Assembly: GCA_002709225.1 (NCBI GenBank)
Contig: PAQH01000058.1
Location: 1 to 64,000 of the forward strand
Direction: 5' to 3'
DNA length: 64,000 nt
From: Planctomycetaceae bacterium
Lineage (GTDB): Bacteria > Planctomycetota > Planctomycetia > Pirellulales > Pirellulaceae
Below, in pieces: positions 6,911-17,215 of the stretch (position 1 is the stretch's first letter; each line of letters begins with the position of its first letter). The position numbers and the translations under genes were made by a program. A model generated the notes under the pieces. It was not told where the DNA came from. It saw only the letters and a program-made list of their open reading frames with translations, and made no database searches.

Positions 6911-9370
6911 ATGATGCAACTGATACGTCCGCTGTTCGTGATTGGGATCCTGCTTTCCGCCGACGCCAGCTACGCTGCGGAAACGACCGCAGTTACAGCG
7001 CCGGTTGACTTTGCGCGAACCATTCTGCCGCTGCTCTCGGAAAAGTGCTTTGTTTGCCACGGCCCTGACGCCAAAGACAAAGATGCGTTACGTCTCGACG
7101 CCTTTGCCACCGCCACCAGCGACCGGGGTGGTTATCGCGCCATCAATCCCGACGCGCCTGCCGAAAGTGAAATCCTCGTACGCATTCAATCCGCCGACAA
7201 CCCCATGCCGCCACAAGATGCAGAAAAACAATTAACCGCTGAGGAGCGGGAACTGATCAAGCGATGGGTACTACAAGGTGGAGCCTATTCAAAACACTGG
7301 GCCTTCGTACCACCTCGACGACTAGCCCCGGACGCCAACAAACCCGCCAAACAAACCACAACAATCGACGATTACGTAAGAGCAACATTACGAGCGCGCA
7401 AGGCCGACTTGGCCCCTGTTGCCGACCCTGCCACGTTAGCCAGACGTGTTTCGCTGGTACTAACTGGGCTGCCGCCCGAACCGGCACAACTGGCTGCGTT
7501 CCTGAACTCGAAAGACTCAGACGCCTATGAGCAGCTGGTCGATGAATTACTCGACAGCCCGCGTTACGGTGAACATCAGGCACGTTATTGGTTAGACGCA
7601 GTACGTTATGGCGACACACATGGCCTGCACCTTGATAATCGTAGAGGAATTTATCCCTATCGTGATTGGGTTGTGACGGCGTTAAATGGCAACTTGCCTC
7701 TCAACGAGTTTATTGTCTGGCAACTTGCCGGTGACCTGCTACCGAACCCAACCCTGGAACAACGTGTGGCAACGGGATTTGTTCGTATGAATCCCAGTAC
7801 GGCAGAAGGCGGGGCGATCCCAGCAGAGTTCCAAGCGAAAAATAACTTTGATCGCACCGAAACACTAGGCACCGTGTTCCTGGGAATGTCACTAACGTGC
7901 GCACGGTGCCACACACACAAATACGACCCCATTCCCCAAAACGAGTACTACCGACTGCTGGCTTTCTTTAACAGCACCGCCGAACACTCGATGGACGGGA
8001 ACAAATATGAGTACGGCCCCGTCGTCAAAGCGCCAGCCAACGTCGCGGCCTGGCAGGCGTGGAACCAACTAGAAGGCGAGCGGAAACTTCTTATTGGGGA
8101 CGCCGGGAAGAAGATAGACGATCTGGACGGCGCCAACGAGACATTTCTCGCACAGTGGAAACAAGCGTCGTCAGCCGATCGTCTGGCTATCGTCGCAGAT
8201 CCGAAAGGCATTTTCGCACAGCTAGACGAACACCAACGAGCGATCGCCCTCGTCGAGAAAATCGAAACCGCCGAAAAGTCCTTCACCATCACACTTGTTG
8301 CGGAAGACCTTGCCAAGCCCCGAACGACACAAGTCTTGACCCGAGGTGAATACAACCTCCCAACCGGCGATCCTCTCGCCCCAGGCATCCTGACTGTGAT
8401 GGGCGCGTTTCCGCAAGATGCGCCACGAAACCGCCTTGGGCTGGCCCGCTGGCTTACAGCACGCAACCACCCGCTAGTTACCCGCGTCCTCATCAACCAA
8501 ATCTGGCAGCGCACTTTTGGTGACGGACTTGTCCGTACACCAGAAGATTTCGGGCTCCAGGGACAACAACCCACTCATCCCAGGCTACTAGACTGGCTGG
8601 CCGTGGAACTGCATGAGAGCGGCTGGAATCTCAAACACATTCTGCGGCTGATGGTAACCAGCGAAACCTTCCGACAAAGCTCCGCCTGGCGCGACGACAT
8701 CGACGATCCAGAAAATCGTCTGATCGCCCGAGGGCCTAGCTACCGCCTCGATGCCGAGGTAATACGGGACATCGGCCTCTGGGCCAGTGGATTACTCGCG
8801 CCAGAAATGGGCGGGGAGGGTGTCAAGCCGTATCAACCGAAAGGCCTGTGGTCAGCCTTGATGCATCCGGCCAGCAATACAAAACTCTACGTACCGGACA
8901 AGGACCGGAAGGCATTCCGACGGAGCCTCTACATCTATTGGAAACGAACAAGTCCTCATCCCATGATGACATTGTTCGACGCACCAAGCCGAGAAGCTAG
9001 TTGCGTAAAACGCTCTCGCACCAACACGTCCCTGCAATCACTCGGCCTGTTCAATGAGACCCAGCGCGTTGAAATGGCGCGGGCTCTGGCGGCGCGCTTA
9101 CTGGAACAGAGAACCAACGATACGGAGCGGATCGATCTGCTATTTACCCTGTTGGCTTCGCGAAAACCAAGCGACCACGAGAGAGCCGCATGTAGTGATT
9201 TATTGAGCTCGCTGAAAACACGTTACGCTGCCAACGAGCAGGATGCACGTGCATTGCTCTCGATTGGCAACGTTAGTCCCGACGTCAAAGTGAAAATTAC
9301 AGACCTCGCGGCATGGTCGCAATTGACCATTACCGTCCTGGCGAGTGATGTTGCAATCCTCCTTTATTGA
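6911..9370 (+). CDS. PSCyt1-DUF1549-DUF1553 cytochrome-c-like exported protein (pair A)
   Basis: 819 residues from ATG 6911 (or 6914), which starts a signal peptide (IRPLFVIGILLSADASYAAE); the longer frame to 6845 is not supported. A planctomycete cytochrome-c domain follows, with a CFVCH haem motif at 46-50 and the usual 'LLSEKCFVCHGPDAKDK' setting. DUF1549 (PSCyt2) covers roughly 145-360, with DGARYG-type text (LDAVRYGDTHG) and a second CxxCH, CARCHTHKYDPI. DUF1553 (PSD1) covers roughly 480-760, including NHPLVTRVLINQIWQRTFG and RTNTSLQSLGLFNE. The end, LAAWSQLTITVLASDVAIL, is typical. The DUF1501 gene follows after 27 bases. Such pairs are common in planctomycetes; a role in exported redox or polysaccharide breakdown has been suggested but not proven. 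Confidence 0.9.
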   Translation: MMQLIRPLFVIGILLSADASYAAETTAVTAPVDFARTILPLLSEKCFVCHGPDAKDKDALRLDAFATATSDRGGYRAINPDAPAESEILVRIQSADNPMPPQDAEKQLTAEERELIKRWVLQGGAYSKHWAFVPPRRLAPDANKPAKQTTTIDDYVRATLRARKADLAPVADPATLARRVSLVLTGLPPEPAQLAAFLNSKDSDAYEQLVDELLDSPRYGEHQARYWLDAVRYGDTHGLHLDNRRGIYPYRDWVVTALNGNLPLNEFIVWQLAGDLLPNPTLEQRVATGFVRMNPSTAEGGAIPAEFQAKNNFDRTETLGTVFLGMSLTCARCHTHKYDPIPQNEYYRLLAFFNSTAEHSMDGNKYEYGPVVKAPANVAAWQAWNQLEGERKLLIGDAGKKIDDLDGANETFLAQWKQASSADRLAIVADPKGIFAQLDEHQRAIALVEKIETAEKSFTITLVAEDLAKPRTTQVLTRGEYNLPTGDPLAPGILTVMGAFPQDAPRNRLGLARWLTARNHPLVTRVLINQIWQRTFGDGLVRTPEDFGLQGQQPTHPRLLDWLAVELHESGWNLKHILRLMVTSETFRQSSAWRDDIDDPENRLIARGPSYRLDAEVIRDIGLWASGLLAPEMGGEGVKPYQPKGLWSALMHPASNTKLYVPDKDRKAFRRSLYIYWKRTSPHPMMTLFDAPSREASCVKRSRTNTSLQSLGLFNETQRVEMARALAARLLEQRTNDTERIDLLFTLLASRKPSDHERAACSDLLSSLKTRYAANEQDARALLSIGNVSPDVKVKITDLAAWSQLTITVLASDVAILLY

Positions 9371-9397
9371 CCACCCAGAAATAAGACGCAACCAGGC

Positions 9398-10903
9398 ATG
9401 AATGACCAAGTGAGCGCGTTCCGCGAACACGAATTGAATCTCACTCGTCGCCAACTCTTCGGGCGAGGTGCACTCGGCTTGGGTACCGCCGCAATGGCGA
9501 ATCTGCTCAGCCGTGATGTCCGCGCCACAGGAAGTAATCCGGCATCCGGACTGCATCATCAGGCGAAAGCCAAACGTATCATTTACCTATTTATGAGCGG
9601 CGGCCCCAGCCATCATGATCTCTGGGACTACAAGCCCAAAATGCAGGAAATGTTTGGCCAACCCCTGCCAGATCACATCCGTGACGGACAGCGCATCACC
9701 GGCATGACAGCGCGGCAAAAGACACTTCCCATTTGCCCAAGTAAATACAAATTCACCAAACACGAAAACAATGATCGTGGCGTCTGGGTCAGCGAACTTC
9801 TCCCACACACGGCGACGGTGGCCAAAGAATTATGCGTCGTCCACAGCACTTTCACCGAAGCCATCAACCATGATCCGGCGATCACCTACATTCAAACTGG
9901 TAGTCAAATTCCTGGGCGTCCCAGCCTAGGTGCTTGGCTGAGCTATGGCCTGGGTAGCATGAACGAAAACCTCCCTGGTTACGTGGTCATGCACGCCAAA
10001 ACCAGTTTCGCTGAGCAGAGCCTCTTCGGCCGACTGTGGGGCACCGGATTCCTCTCATCCAACCATCAAGGTATTCTACTGCGCAGCCAGGGCGACCCCG
10101 TGCTCTATCTCAGCAACCCTGTGGGTGTCACTCGAGACGATCGCCGCGCGCAATTGAAAGCACTAGCGATCCTGAACCAACAACAACACAAGCGTTTTGC
10201 CGACCCTGAGGTACTGGCTCGTATCAAGCAACACGAAATGGCATATCGGATGCAAGCCTCGGTCCCTGAACTCATGGACCTTTCACAGGAGACGGATAAG
10301 ACCTTTGAACTCTATGGAGAAGCGGCCCGCGAACCCGGTACTTTCGCTGCCTGTTGCTTGAATGCGCGGCGGCTCGCAGAACGTGGCGTCCGCAACATCC
10401 AGATCTTTCATCGAGGCTGGGATGCGCATGGCAATCTGCCCAAGGAACACGAATCCCAATGCAAGGACGTGGACCAGGCATGTGCCGGACTGATCAAGGA
10501 CCTCAAACAACGAGGAATGCTCGACGAAACCCTGGTGGTTTGGGGTGGTGAGTTCGGGCGGACCAGTTACTGCCAGGGAGGGTTGCAGAAACAAAACTAT
10601 GGTCGTGATCACCACCCTCGCTGTTTTACAGTATGGCTGGCTGGTGGTGGCATCAAAGCCGGCATCACTTACGGGCAGACGGACGATTATGCCTACAACA
10701 TTGCCGACGCGGAAGGAAACCCGCTCAAGCCGCAACCCAACAAAGAGCACTGGACGCCAGGTACCATGCACATCCATGATTTGAACGCGACCATCCTGCA
10801 CCTGGCGGGAATCGACCACAAGCGTTTGACTTACCGTTACCAAGGGCGCGATTTCCGCCTCACCGACGTTCACGGGCACTTGATTCGCGACCTGCTTGCC
10901 TAA
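9398..10903 (+). CDS. DUF1501 protein, Tat-exported (pair A)
   Basis: 501 residues. A twin-arginine signal (LTRRQLFGRGALGLGTAAMA) is followed by the DUF1501 opening IIYLFMSGGPSHHDLWD. Later signatures are GRPSLGAWLSYGLGS, ARRLAERGVRNIQIFHRGWD, VVWGGEFGRTSY, DHHPRCFTVWLAGGGIKAG and HDLNATILHLAGIDH. DUF1501 belongs to the alkaline-phosphatase/sulfatase superfamily but the substrate is unknown. It follows the PSCyt1-DUF1549 gene after 27 bases on the same strand, so the two are almost certainly co-expressed. The phosphotriesterase-like gene converges on it from the other side. Confidence 0.9.
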   Translation: MNDQVSAFREHELNLTRRQLFGRGALGLGTAAMANLLSRDVRATGSNPASGLHHQAKAKRIIYLFMSGGPSHHDLWDYKPKMQEMFGQPLPDHIRDGQRITGMTARQKTLPICPSKYKFTKHENNDRGVWVSELLPHTATVAKELCVVHSTFTEAINHDPAITYIQTGSQIPGRPSLGAWLSYGLGSMNENLPGYVVMHAKTSFAEQSLFGRLWGTGFLSSNHQGILLRSQGDPVLYLSNPVGVTRDDRRAQLKALAILNQQQHKRFADPEVLARIKQHEMAYRMQASVPELMDLSQETDKTFELYGEAAREPGTFAACCLNARRLAERGVRNIQIFHRGWDAHGNLPKEHESQCKDVDQACAGLIKDLKQRGMLDETLVVWGGEFGRTSYCQGGLQKQNYGRDHHPRCFTVWLAGGGIKAGITYGQTDDYAYNIADAEGNPLKPQPNKEHWTPGTMHIHDLNATILHLAGIDHKRLTYRYQGRDFRLTDVHGHLIRDLLA

Positions 10904-10958
10904 GGGGCCAAACAGCAACAACGATCGCGATTACGCAACTGTGACGTACCGCCTGTTC

Positions 10959-12134
10959 TTAGGCCACCGCGAAGGCCAGTGCCCGTTGTGGGTTTTCGAG
11001 TAACAAAGTACGCAGGTCCGCTGCGGAAACTCCCATCTTTCGAAGTTCTGCGGCCAATTCCGTCGTGGCCGTCGTGTAGTCCGGTGATGCCGCTTTCCAA
11101 TCCGCCGGACGTTTCTCTGCCGCCGCATAGTTGGGACAGTAGTACGGAGCATGGTCGTGACTGACCAGCACCTGCTTCAAGAATCCTCCTTCGATCAACT
11201 TAACGATTTGTCGCGCCTGCTTGGGGACGGCATACTCCGCGTGACCGACACGGTCGAATTGCACATAGCAACCGAGCCTCGCAATCAAACGGTGATAGTC
11301 ATCGGCCTCTTCATTCTCACGATCGTCCATATGCCCCTGGTGACCGATGATAACCTTGCCAGGGGACGCCCCTCGCTTGAGCAGTAACTCCGCTTCCTCC
11401 AGACCTCCCCCAGTAGTCGTGTGTGTGGTAATCGGACAGCCCGTCTCTTGGCTGGCAATGGCAGCAGCGATGTGACAAGCTCGTTCACTCGGACGCAAAT
11501 AGGTACTGGTACCAATCTTGATAATGCCGGCTCGGATATCAGTGTATCGTTCGCCCCAGCTGCCACTCGGATCTTCCATGCCCTTGGTAATTTCTCGCAC
11601 AAAAAGCTCTGCCATCCGGTCAACACCACCTTTTTGAACGCTCATCCGCACCGCCCACGGGTGCTGTGGCGCCAGCGCTTCACACCAGAAACCGCTCGAA
11701 GCGATTAGATGCACCTTCGTACGTTTTGCCAGGTCGACAAGTAATTTTGGATAACGACCTACTCGAATCGGCGTCGTTTCCACTACCGCTCCGGGGCCCT
11801 CTGACTTGTTTAACGAGTGGTGAAACGCATCAAGCAATCCAGCAGTCTTGGCAAGCATCTCGGATCTGACAGGAGCGATCGGCGCCGGACTTGTTTCAAA
11901 GAGTTCAGACCAATCAACTAGAGGCGCATGTTCGTGCATCAACGTCACACCCAGACGCTCCGCCGGAACTGATCCGAGAACCGTCTGAACACGTAACGCT
12001 GCAGCCTCTTCAGAGACGGCCGACGAAAGAGGATGTGAAACTGCGAACAACCCGGCCGCCGTCGCGGAAGTGTTCAACATAGTTCTACGAGACAGCAACG
12101 TTTCCGAGGTTCCGCTATCTGTGGTTACATGCAC
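10959..12134 (-). CDS. Tat-exported phosphotriesterase-family hydrolase
   Basis: 391 residues from GTG 12134, with GGAG eight bases upstream. Twin-arginine signal LSRRTMLNTSATAAGLF. The metal ligands of the phosphotriesterase-related amidohydrolases can be picked out: MHEH (His67, His69), the carboxylated-Lys candidate in AGIIKIGTS, TTHTTTGGG, IGHQGHMDD and VSHDHAPY. The (beta/alpha)8 fold needs two metal ions. True phosphotriesterases, lactonases and PHP-type proteins share this pattern, so the substrate cannot be given; a lactone or ester is plausible. Export by Tat fits folding with metal before transport. It sits alone between two convergent/divergent DUF1501 genes. Confidence 0.85.
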   Translation of the reverse strand: MHVTTDSGTSETLLSRRTMLNTSATAAGLFAVSHPLSSAVSEEAAALRVQTVLGSVPAERLGVTLMHEHAPLVDWSELFETSPAPIAPVRSEMLAKTAGLLDAFHHSLNKSEGPGAVVETTPIRVGRYPKLLVDLAKRTKVHLIASSGFWCEALAPQHPWAVRMSVQKGGVDRMAELFVREITKGMEDPSGSWGERYTDIRAGIIKIGTSTYLRPSERACHIAAAIASQETGCPITTHTTTGGGLEEAELLLKRGASPGKVIIGHQGHMDDRENEEADDYHRLIARLGCYVQFDRVGHAEYAVPKQARQIVKLIEGGFLKQVLVSHDHAPYYCPNYAAAEKRPADWKAASPDYTTATTELAAELRKMGVSAADLRTLLLENPQRALAFAVA

Positions 12135-12399
12135 GTCCGAAACTCCGCGTTACGAGTGTGGCCTGATCAGAGAAGGCTTTAAGGGCCATCTACTGTAACA
12201 AATCGCAAAGCGGTTTGCCGGTATCAACGCGGCCAGAAACCCGTATTCTGATCCAATAACACGGAGACCATTCAATAGCCCCGCACAAGGCAAGAAGATC
12301 TCAGACTCTGGAACCAACGTGCGCGAACCAGACCACGAGCAGAAAGCAGATCGGCGCGAACCCCGTGGCGTCAGCCCTTCTCGAGCCGGCCCTGTCGGA

Positions 12400-13821
12400 T
12401 CAGGCGATGATCCCTGTGGCAACTTCGCCAAAAACATCCGTCAACCGGTAATCACGTCCCGCAAACCGATAGGTCAAGGCGGTGTGGTCGAGCCCCATGA
12501 GATGCAATATCGTTGCGTGGAGATCATGTACATGCATCCGATCCTCAACGGCATCCCAACCCAGCTCGTCCGTCTTCCCATAACGCATGCCGCCACGTAC
12601 CCCGCCACCAGCGAGCCACATGGTAAATCCATAGGGATGATGGTCGCGCCCATCACCCTGAGCCGCAGGCGTCCGTCCGAACTCCCCACCCCAGATCACT
12701 AATGTCTCATCCAACATGCCGCGCTGTTTCAGGTCCTGCAACAGTCCCGCAATCGGCCGATCGGTTCTAAGGGCATTGGCTTCATGCCCCGACTTGAGTC
12801 CCCCATGCTGGTCCCAGGGCTGAAATCCACCTGTCGTGTCGTACAACTGAACAAAACGCACGCCGCGTTCAACCAGCCTGCGTGCCATTAAGCACTGCCG
12901 TCCAAATACGGCCGTCTTCTCGCCATCCAACCCATACAGTCGCTGTGTGCGTTGGCCTTCACGGGCCAAATCAAATGCCTCGGGGGCTTCCATCTGCATG
13001 CGAAACGCCAGCTCAAAGGACTCGATTCTGGCATTCAATCGACTGTCTTCCAGCCTGCTTGATCGGTGCAGTTCGTTCAAGGCACGCAATGCGTCCAAGT
13101 CCTGACGCTGCTCCATTGCGCTGCTGTAGTGGTTCTTCAAATTGCGGATCGGCGATTGCAAGTCTCGAATAAAGGTGCCCTGATAGGTTGCCGGCAAGAA
13201 CCCACTGCCATATTGTCTCGCTCCTTCAATAATCGGACCGGGGCCAATGGCAATGAAACCAGGCAAATTATCGTTCTCAGTTCCCAAGCCATACAAGATC
13301 CACGACCCCATGCTCGGTCGCGAGAACACCCGTTCTCCCGTGTTCATTTGCAGGCAGCCGCCAGGATGATTGACATCATCGGCGACCATTGAACGAACAA
13401 TACACATGTCGTCAACACAGCGCGCCGTGTGCGGAAACAAGTCGCTGACGTCGGTGCCTGACTCACCGTATCGGGAAAACTTCCAGGGAGAGCCCCGCAA
13501 ATCACGCTGTTTTCCCAGATAGAGCCGTGGCGACGGCTTTCCATTATCACGCGAGAGGCGTGGTTTCGGATCATAAGTGTCCACCTGAGAGGGACCACCC
13601 GGCATGAACAAGAAAATGATATGTTTCGCCTTGGCCGGAAAATGTGGCTCTCTGCGCGATGATGCCGCTGAGGCGTTCGCAACATTCGCACCCAAGATGC
13701 CTGCCAATGCGGTCGCGCCGAAACCACCGCCAACCGCCCTCAACATGGCGCGCCGGTTGACCGGCACGACCTCTGAAACACTTCGCGTGATCCGCTCGTA
13801 TTGATCTGTTGGCACAATCAC
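12400..13821 (-). CDS. DUF1501 protein, Tat-exported (pair B)
   Basis: 473 residues. The GTG start at 13821 shares one base with the TAG stop of the upstream DUF1549 gene, which points to translational coupling; GTG 13815 is an alternative. Signal: NRRAMLRAVGGGFGATALAG, with an Asn before the arginine pair. DUF1501 marks: IIFLFMPGGPSQVDTYDPK, GRQCLMARRLVERGVRFVQL, VIWGGEFGRTPAAQGDGRD, HHPYGFTMWLAGGGVRGG and HDLHATILHLMGLDH. Its partner gene lies upstream and carries the cytochrome-like domains. Confidence 0.9.
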   Translation of the reverse strand: MIVPTDQYERITRSVSEVVPVNRRAMLRAVGGGFGATALAGILGANVANASAASSRREPHFPAKAKHIIFLFMPGGPSQVDTYDPKPRLSRDNGKPSPRLYLGKQRDLRGSPWKFSRYGESGTDVSDLFPHTARCVDDMCIVRSMVADDVNHPGGCLQMNTGERVFSRPSMGSWILYGLGTENDNLPGFIAIGPGPIIEGARQYGSGFLPATYQGTFIRDLQSPIRNLKNHYSSAMEQRQDLDALRALNELHRSSRLEDSRLNARIESFELAFRMQMEAPEAFDLAREGQRTQRLYGLDGEKTAVFGRQCLMARRLVERGVRFVQLYDTTGGFQPWDQHGGLKSGHEANALRTDRPIAGLLQDLKQRGMLDETLVIWGGEFGRTPAAQGDGRDHHPYGFTMWLAGGGVRGGMRYGKTDELGWDAVEDRMHVHDLHATILHLMGLDHTALTYRFAGRDYRLTDVFGEVATGIIA

Positions 13822-16800
13822 TACCCCAGATAGATAAATTCATTCGTACACAACAACACCAAGCATAAACGCACCCAACCGCGTTTTGTGTCCCTCTCTA
13901 TCACGTCACGCCCAATTTCCAGTTCGCGCTCAGTCGCAAACCGTCCCAAGACGATCTGGTACAAACGATGTATGCGTTCTTGCGGCCGGTCGGCAGCTAT
14001 TTCTTCCTTTAGGCGTGCAGAGAGAAACACCGCCTGAGCCATGACAAACGGGTCATTCATCATGAACAGTGCCTGTGGGGCAACAACCGACGGTGTTCGC
14101 TTCCCAACAATGCTATTGTTGTCGGCTCGGTCGAACAGCGCACCGTAATTGGAGGTTTCCGCGCCGGTACGCGTTGTCATCAGGTACAGCGTTCTACGAG
14201 GTGTCGTCAAATTCTTGAATGCGGGACCACCCATCCGCCCGTCAAGCGTCCCACTTACCGCGAGCAGTGCGTCACGAATTGCCTCCGCTTCAAGCCTGCG
14301 CCGATTCATCCTCCAAAGCAAACGATTTTCAGGGTCCTCTGCAAGGCCGCGTGGATTCGCGGCCGATTGCTGCTGATAGGCAGATGAATTCATAATGCGC
14401 CGGTGAACTGCCTTAAGCGACCAGTCCGCACGCATCAAATCGAAAGCCAGGTGATCTAACAAAAGCGGGTGCGTGGGACGTTCACCAAGGCCACCAAAAT
14501 TATTCGTCGTACGTACAATCCCGTCACCGAAATGGTGTTGCCACAAACGGTTTACAATCACTCGCGCTGTCAGCGGATGGTCACCCCTGGTCAACCACTT
14601 CGACAATTCAAGTCTACCGCTCCCGCTGGTGATCTGCGGAGGATTGCTCACTCGTACAGCTTCCGGGAATCTCCGGCGCACACGTGGCCCCAGATCCTTA
14701 TGATCGCCGCGGAGGAATACAGGGGAATCTTGAAATCCTGCATAACGGGTGCCAAATGGTCCGCCATCCCTGACCGAAATCGCTTGAGGAATTTCAAGTT
14801 TGGGTAGCTTGTCAAATGCGTCACTTGCTTCTTTACGACGTTTTTCTAACTGATCGAGGCGTGCCGTCAGTTCTTTGCGTTTGGCTGAGATCGCAGCGTC
14901 ACCTATTTGTTCTGAAAAGGGAAATGCTTGATTACCCAACACATCACCGGATTTCCCACGGTTCCTCAAGATCGCCCGCATCGCGTTTTGGCCCTCTGGC
15001 TGTAACCCAAGACCATGGGAACCAACTCGGGAATCTTCCCAGCCGAGGATTCGCTCCCCCCCTTGCGCGATGCCAGATCTCCCGTACACCAGAAACAGAC
15101 TACCCACCAGCGGCGAAGTTTGCGGAGCAAACAGTGATTCCTGTCCACGGAATTCCAGAACTTTCTTGGGTTGGCGATTGATCGCAACATTGACTTGACG
15201 TGGCCCGGAAACTCCCGGCATCGTGCGAGCAGTCTTTTCACGACCAGCACGGTCGGGCCACGCGGTGATGCTTCCGTCAGAAGCACTGGTAATCTCTGGA
15301 TCATCGGCGCGAAAGTGCAACCAGAGGTCATCAATGCCAGTGGCCGCCTTTGCGTCCCCAGATGCCGAATGAGAAAACCACTCTGCCATCAGCGTCGCTT
15401 CCACTGCCAAGCGTTCGTGTTCGCTCAATTGGCGACCGTACACTCGCAACTCAGCAAGCAAACCACGAAATTTCACGCTCTTTCCAGACCCCGCTTCACC
15501 GATCATCAAGTTGTTGATATTCGGGTCGCGGGAAATTGACTTGATCTCAGGATTCGCACCCGCGAAACGACCATTTCGATGCAATGTAACACCCGCTTCC
15601 CCCCAAGTAATCGTCAGCACCTCAAAAACAGAAGACTGAACGCGAATGTCAGCGATCTGTTGTTCAATTTCTCGTAACGGTTGACGCCGTCGAGCAATCC
15701 GCTCATCGATTCGCTGACGCTCGCGACGTGTCAACAACTCCGTTCGCACCAGTGGTGTATTCCCGGGGTTACCGGGAATATCGTCGACCAGGGAGGTGCT
15801 GAAGAAGATTCCCGCCAACGCGTAGTAATCCTCTGTCGAAATCGGATCGAATTTGTGTTCATGACATCGTGCACAAGCCAACGTCAAACCAATGATCCCC
15901 TGTCCGACAACGTTAATCATGTCATCGACGTAGTCAGCAACCATTAAGTCTTTATCCACGTCACCAGGAACAAAATCAGCCAACGCCAACATACCCGTTG
16001 CGATCAGCCCATCGTTGCCCACCGAATCTGAATCAGACGCCCGCAGCAAGTCCCCGGCAATTTGATACTGGATGAAGTCCCGATAAGACATGTCCGCGTT
16101 GAAAGCGCGCACAACCCAATCGCGGTAACGCCAGATTTCACGAAAATCACTACCTGCTGGCAACTGAATCAAGTCACGTGCATCTGCATAACGCACAACA
16201 TCCAACCAATGCCGGCCCCAGCGTTCGCCATACGTCGGTGACGCCAGATAGCGATCCACAATTCTGGCAAACGCATCTGGAGAGTCATCCTGGAGAAATC
16301 GAGTGACGACGTCAGGTGGGGGCGGCAACCCATTCAAATCAAAACTCGCGCGGCGGATCAGAGTCCGTTTGTCAGCCCGGGCGGCCGCCGCAAGCCCCAC
16401 CGTATCGAGCCGATCGAGAATGAACCGGTCCACTGGTTGTTGACACCACTGCGCGAATCCCACGTCCGGCAGTGCCGGGAAGCGGATCGGCGCAAAAGAC
16501 CAGAATTCCGAGGCACCGTCGCGCGACGTCCGCTGGGGTAGGGAACTCTTTCCCTGTTGCGGCCACGGTGCTCCGGTCTCAATCCAATCGGTTAACGCGT
16601 TAACCTGCCTGTTCAGAATCTCTGTCTCGAAAGAGCGACAGACGTTACCCCGCCGACGAAAGACATCGAGTATCAGGCTATCCTGGGGCCGGCCTGGCAC
16701 CAGCGCCGCGCCCCGCGATCCGCCAACCAGTAAAGCACGTCGTGAATCAACCCGCAGGTTTCCATCAGCCCGTTTTGCACTGTGGCACGCCACACAGTAT

Positions 16801-16946
16801 TTCTCCAGCAGAGGGCGTATCCGTTCCTCAAAGAATTGTGTTTGACGACTTTCTGGTTGGGCGCCAATGGCCAACTGAACACAGAGTAATGTCGTGGCAA
16901 CCGTCACAACTCGGATGGAAAATTGTCTGTGTGGCCGCCTCCACAT
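13821..16946 (-). CDS. PSCyt1-DUF1549-[LamG-like]-DUF1553 exported protein (pair B)
   Basis: 1041 residues from ATG 16946 (GGAG nine bases upstream; longer starts at 16967 and 16991 exist). The signal peptide is IRVVTVATTLLCVQLAIGAQ. A CVACH haem motif at 51-55 marks PSCyt1. DUF1549 spans about 150-380 with WLDVVRYADARD and CARCHEHKFDPI. Between it and DUF1553 is an extra region of about 250 residues with a ConA/LamG-like part: LLAELRVYGRQLSEHER, WLHFRADDPE, LFLVYGRSG. A charged helix (ELTARLDQLEKRRKEASD) follows. DUF1553 starts near 800 (DHPLTARVIVNRLWQHHFG). The insert may bind carbohydrate and makes it about 220 residues longer than the pair A protein. Confidence 0.9.
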   Translation of the reverse strand: MWRRPHRQFSIRVVTVATTLLCVQLAIGAQPESRQTQFFEERIRPLLEKYCVACHSAKRADGNLRVDSRRALLVGGSRGAALVPGRPQDSLILDVFRRRGNVCRSFETEILNRQVNALTDWIETGAPWPQQGKSSLPQRTSRDGASEFWSFAPIRFPALPDVGFAQWCQQPVDRFILDRLDTVGLAAAARADKRTLIRRASFDLNGLPPPPDVVTRFLQDDSPDAFARIVDRYLASPTYGERWGRHWLDVVRYADARDLIQLPAGSDFREIWRYRDWVVRAFNADMSYRDFIQYQIAGDLLRASDSDSVGNDGLIATGMLALADFVPGDVDKDLMVADYVDDMINVVGQGIIGLTLACARCHEHKFDPISTEDYYALAGIFFSTSLVDDIPGNPGNTPLVRTELLTRRERQRIDERIARRRQPLREIEQQIADIRVQSSVFEVLTITWGEAGVTLHRNGRFAGANPEIKSISRDPNINNLMIGEAGSGKSVKFRGLLAELRVYGRQLSEHERLAVEATLMAEWFSHSASGDAKAATGIDDLWLHFRADDPEITSASDGSITAWPDRAGREKTARTMPGVSGPRQVNVAINRQPKKVLEFRGQESLFAPQTSPLVGSLFLVYGRSGIAQGGERILGWEDSRVGSHGLGLQPEGQNAMRAILRNRGKSGDVLGNQAFPFSEQIGDAAISAKRKELTARLDQLEKRRKEASDAFDKLPKLEIPQAISVRDGGPFGTRYAGFQDSPVFLRGDHKDLGPRVRRRFPEAVRVSNPPQITSGSGRLELSKWLTRGDHPLTARVIVNRLWQHHFGDGIVRTTNNFGGLGERPTHPLLLDHLAFDLMRADWSLKAVHRRIMNSSAYQQQSAANPRGLAEDPENRLLWRMNRRRLEAEAIRDALLAVSGTLDGRMGGPAFKNLTTPRRTLYLMTTRTGAETSNYGALFDRADNNSIVGKRTPSVVAPQALFMMNDPFVMAQAVFLSARLKEEIAADRPQERIHRLYQIVLGRFATERELEIGRDVIERDTKRGWVRLCLVLLCTNEFIYLG

Positions 16947-17215
16947 GACGCAACACTCCAAGCACATGACAAACCACCGCAGCCTCAACACAAAGTCGCA
17001 TCGGCGATTCTATCTTAGCCACCGCGAGACGAGCAGGCCAGACTTACACGGTAATGCGAAACCGTCACGAAGCAGAAACACAATGAACGTCGTGGCTTGG
17101 TCGACGCAACAATCGCGTTGTTCGACAAAATGCTCACTTGGCAGACGCGCCTAACGCAACCCAGGTGTCGCGGCATGTCGGCGGATCTTCTCACACACGT
17201 TCTGGGAACGCACGA

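Noticed and set aside
7948-8574. 208-codon minus-strand frame
   Set aside because: Lies wholly inside the well-supported DUF1549/DUF1553 gene and is Ser/Arg-rich, typical of a shadow frame.
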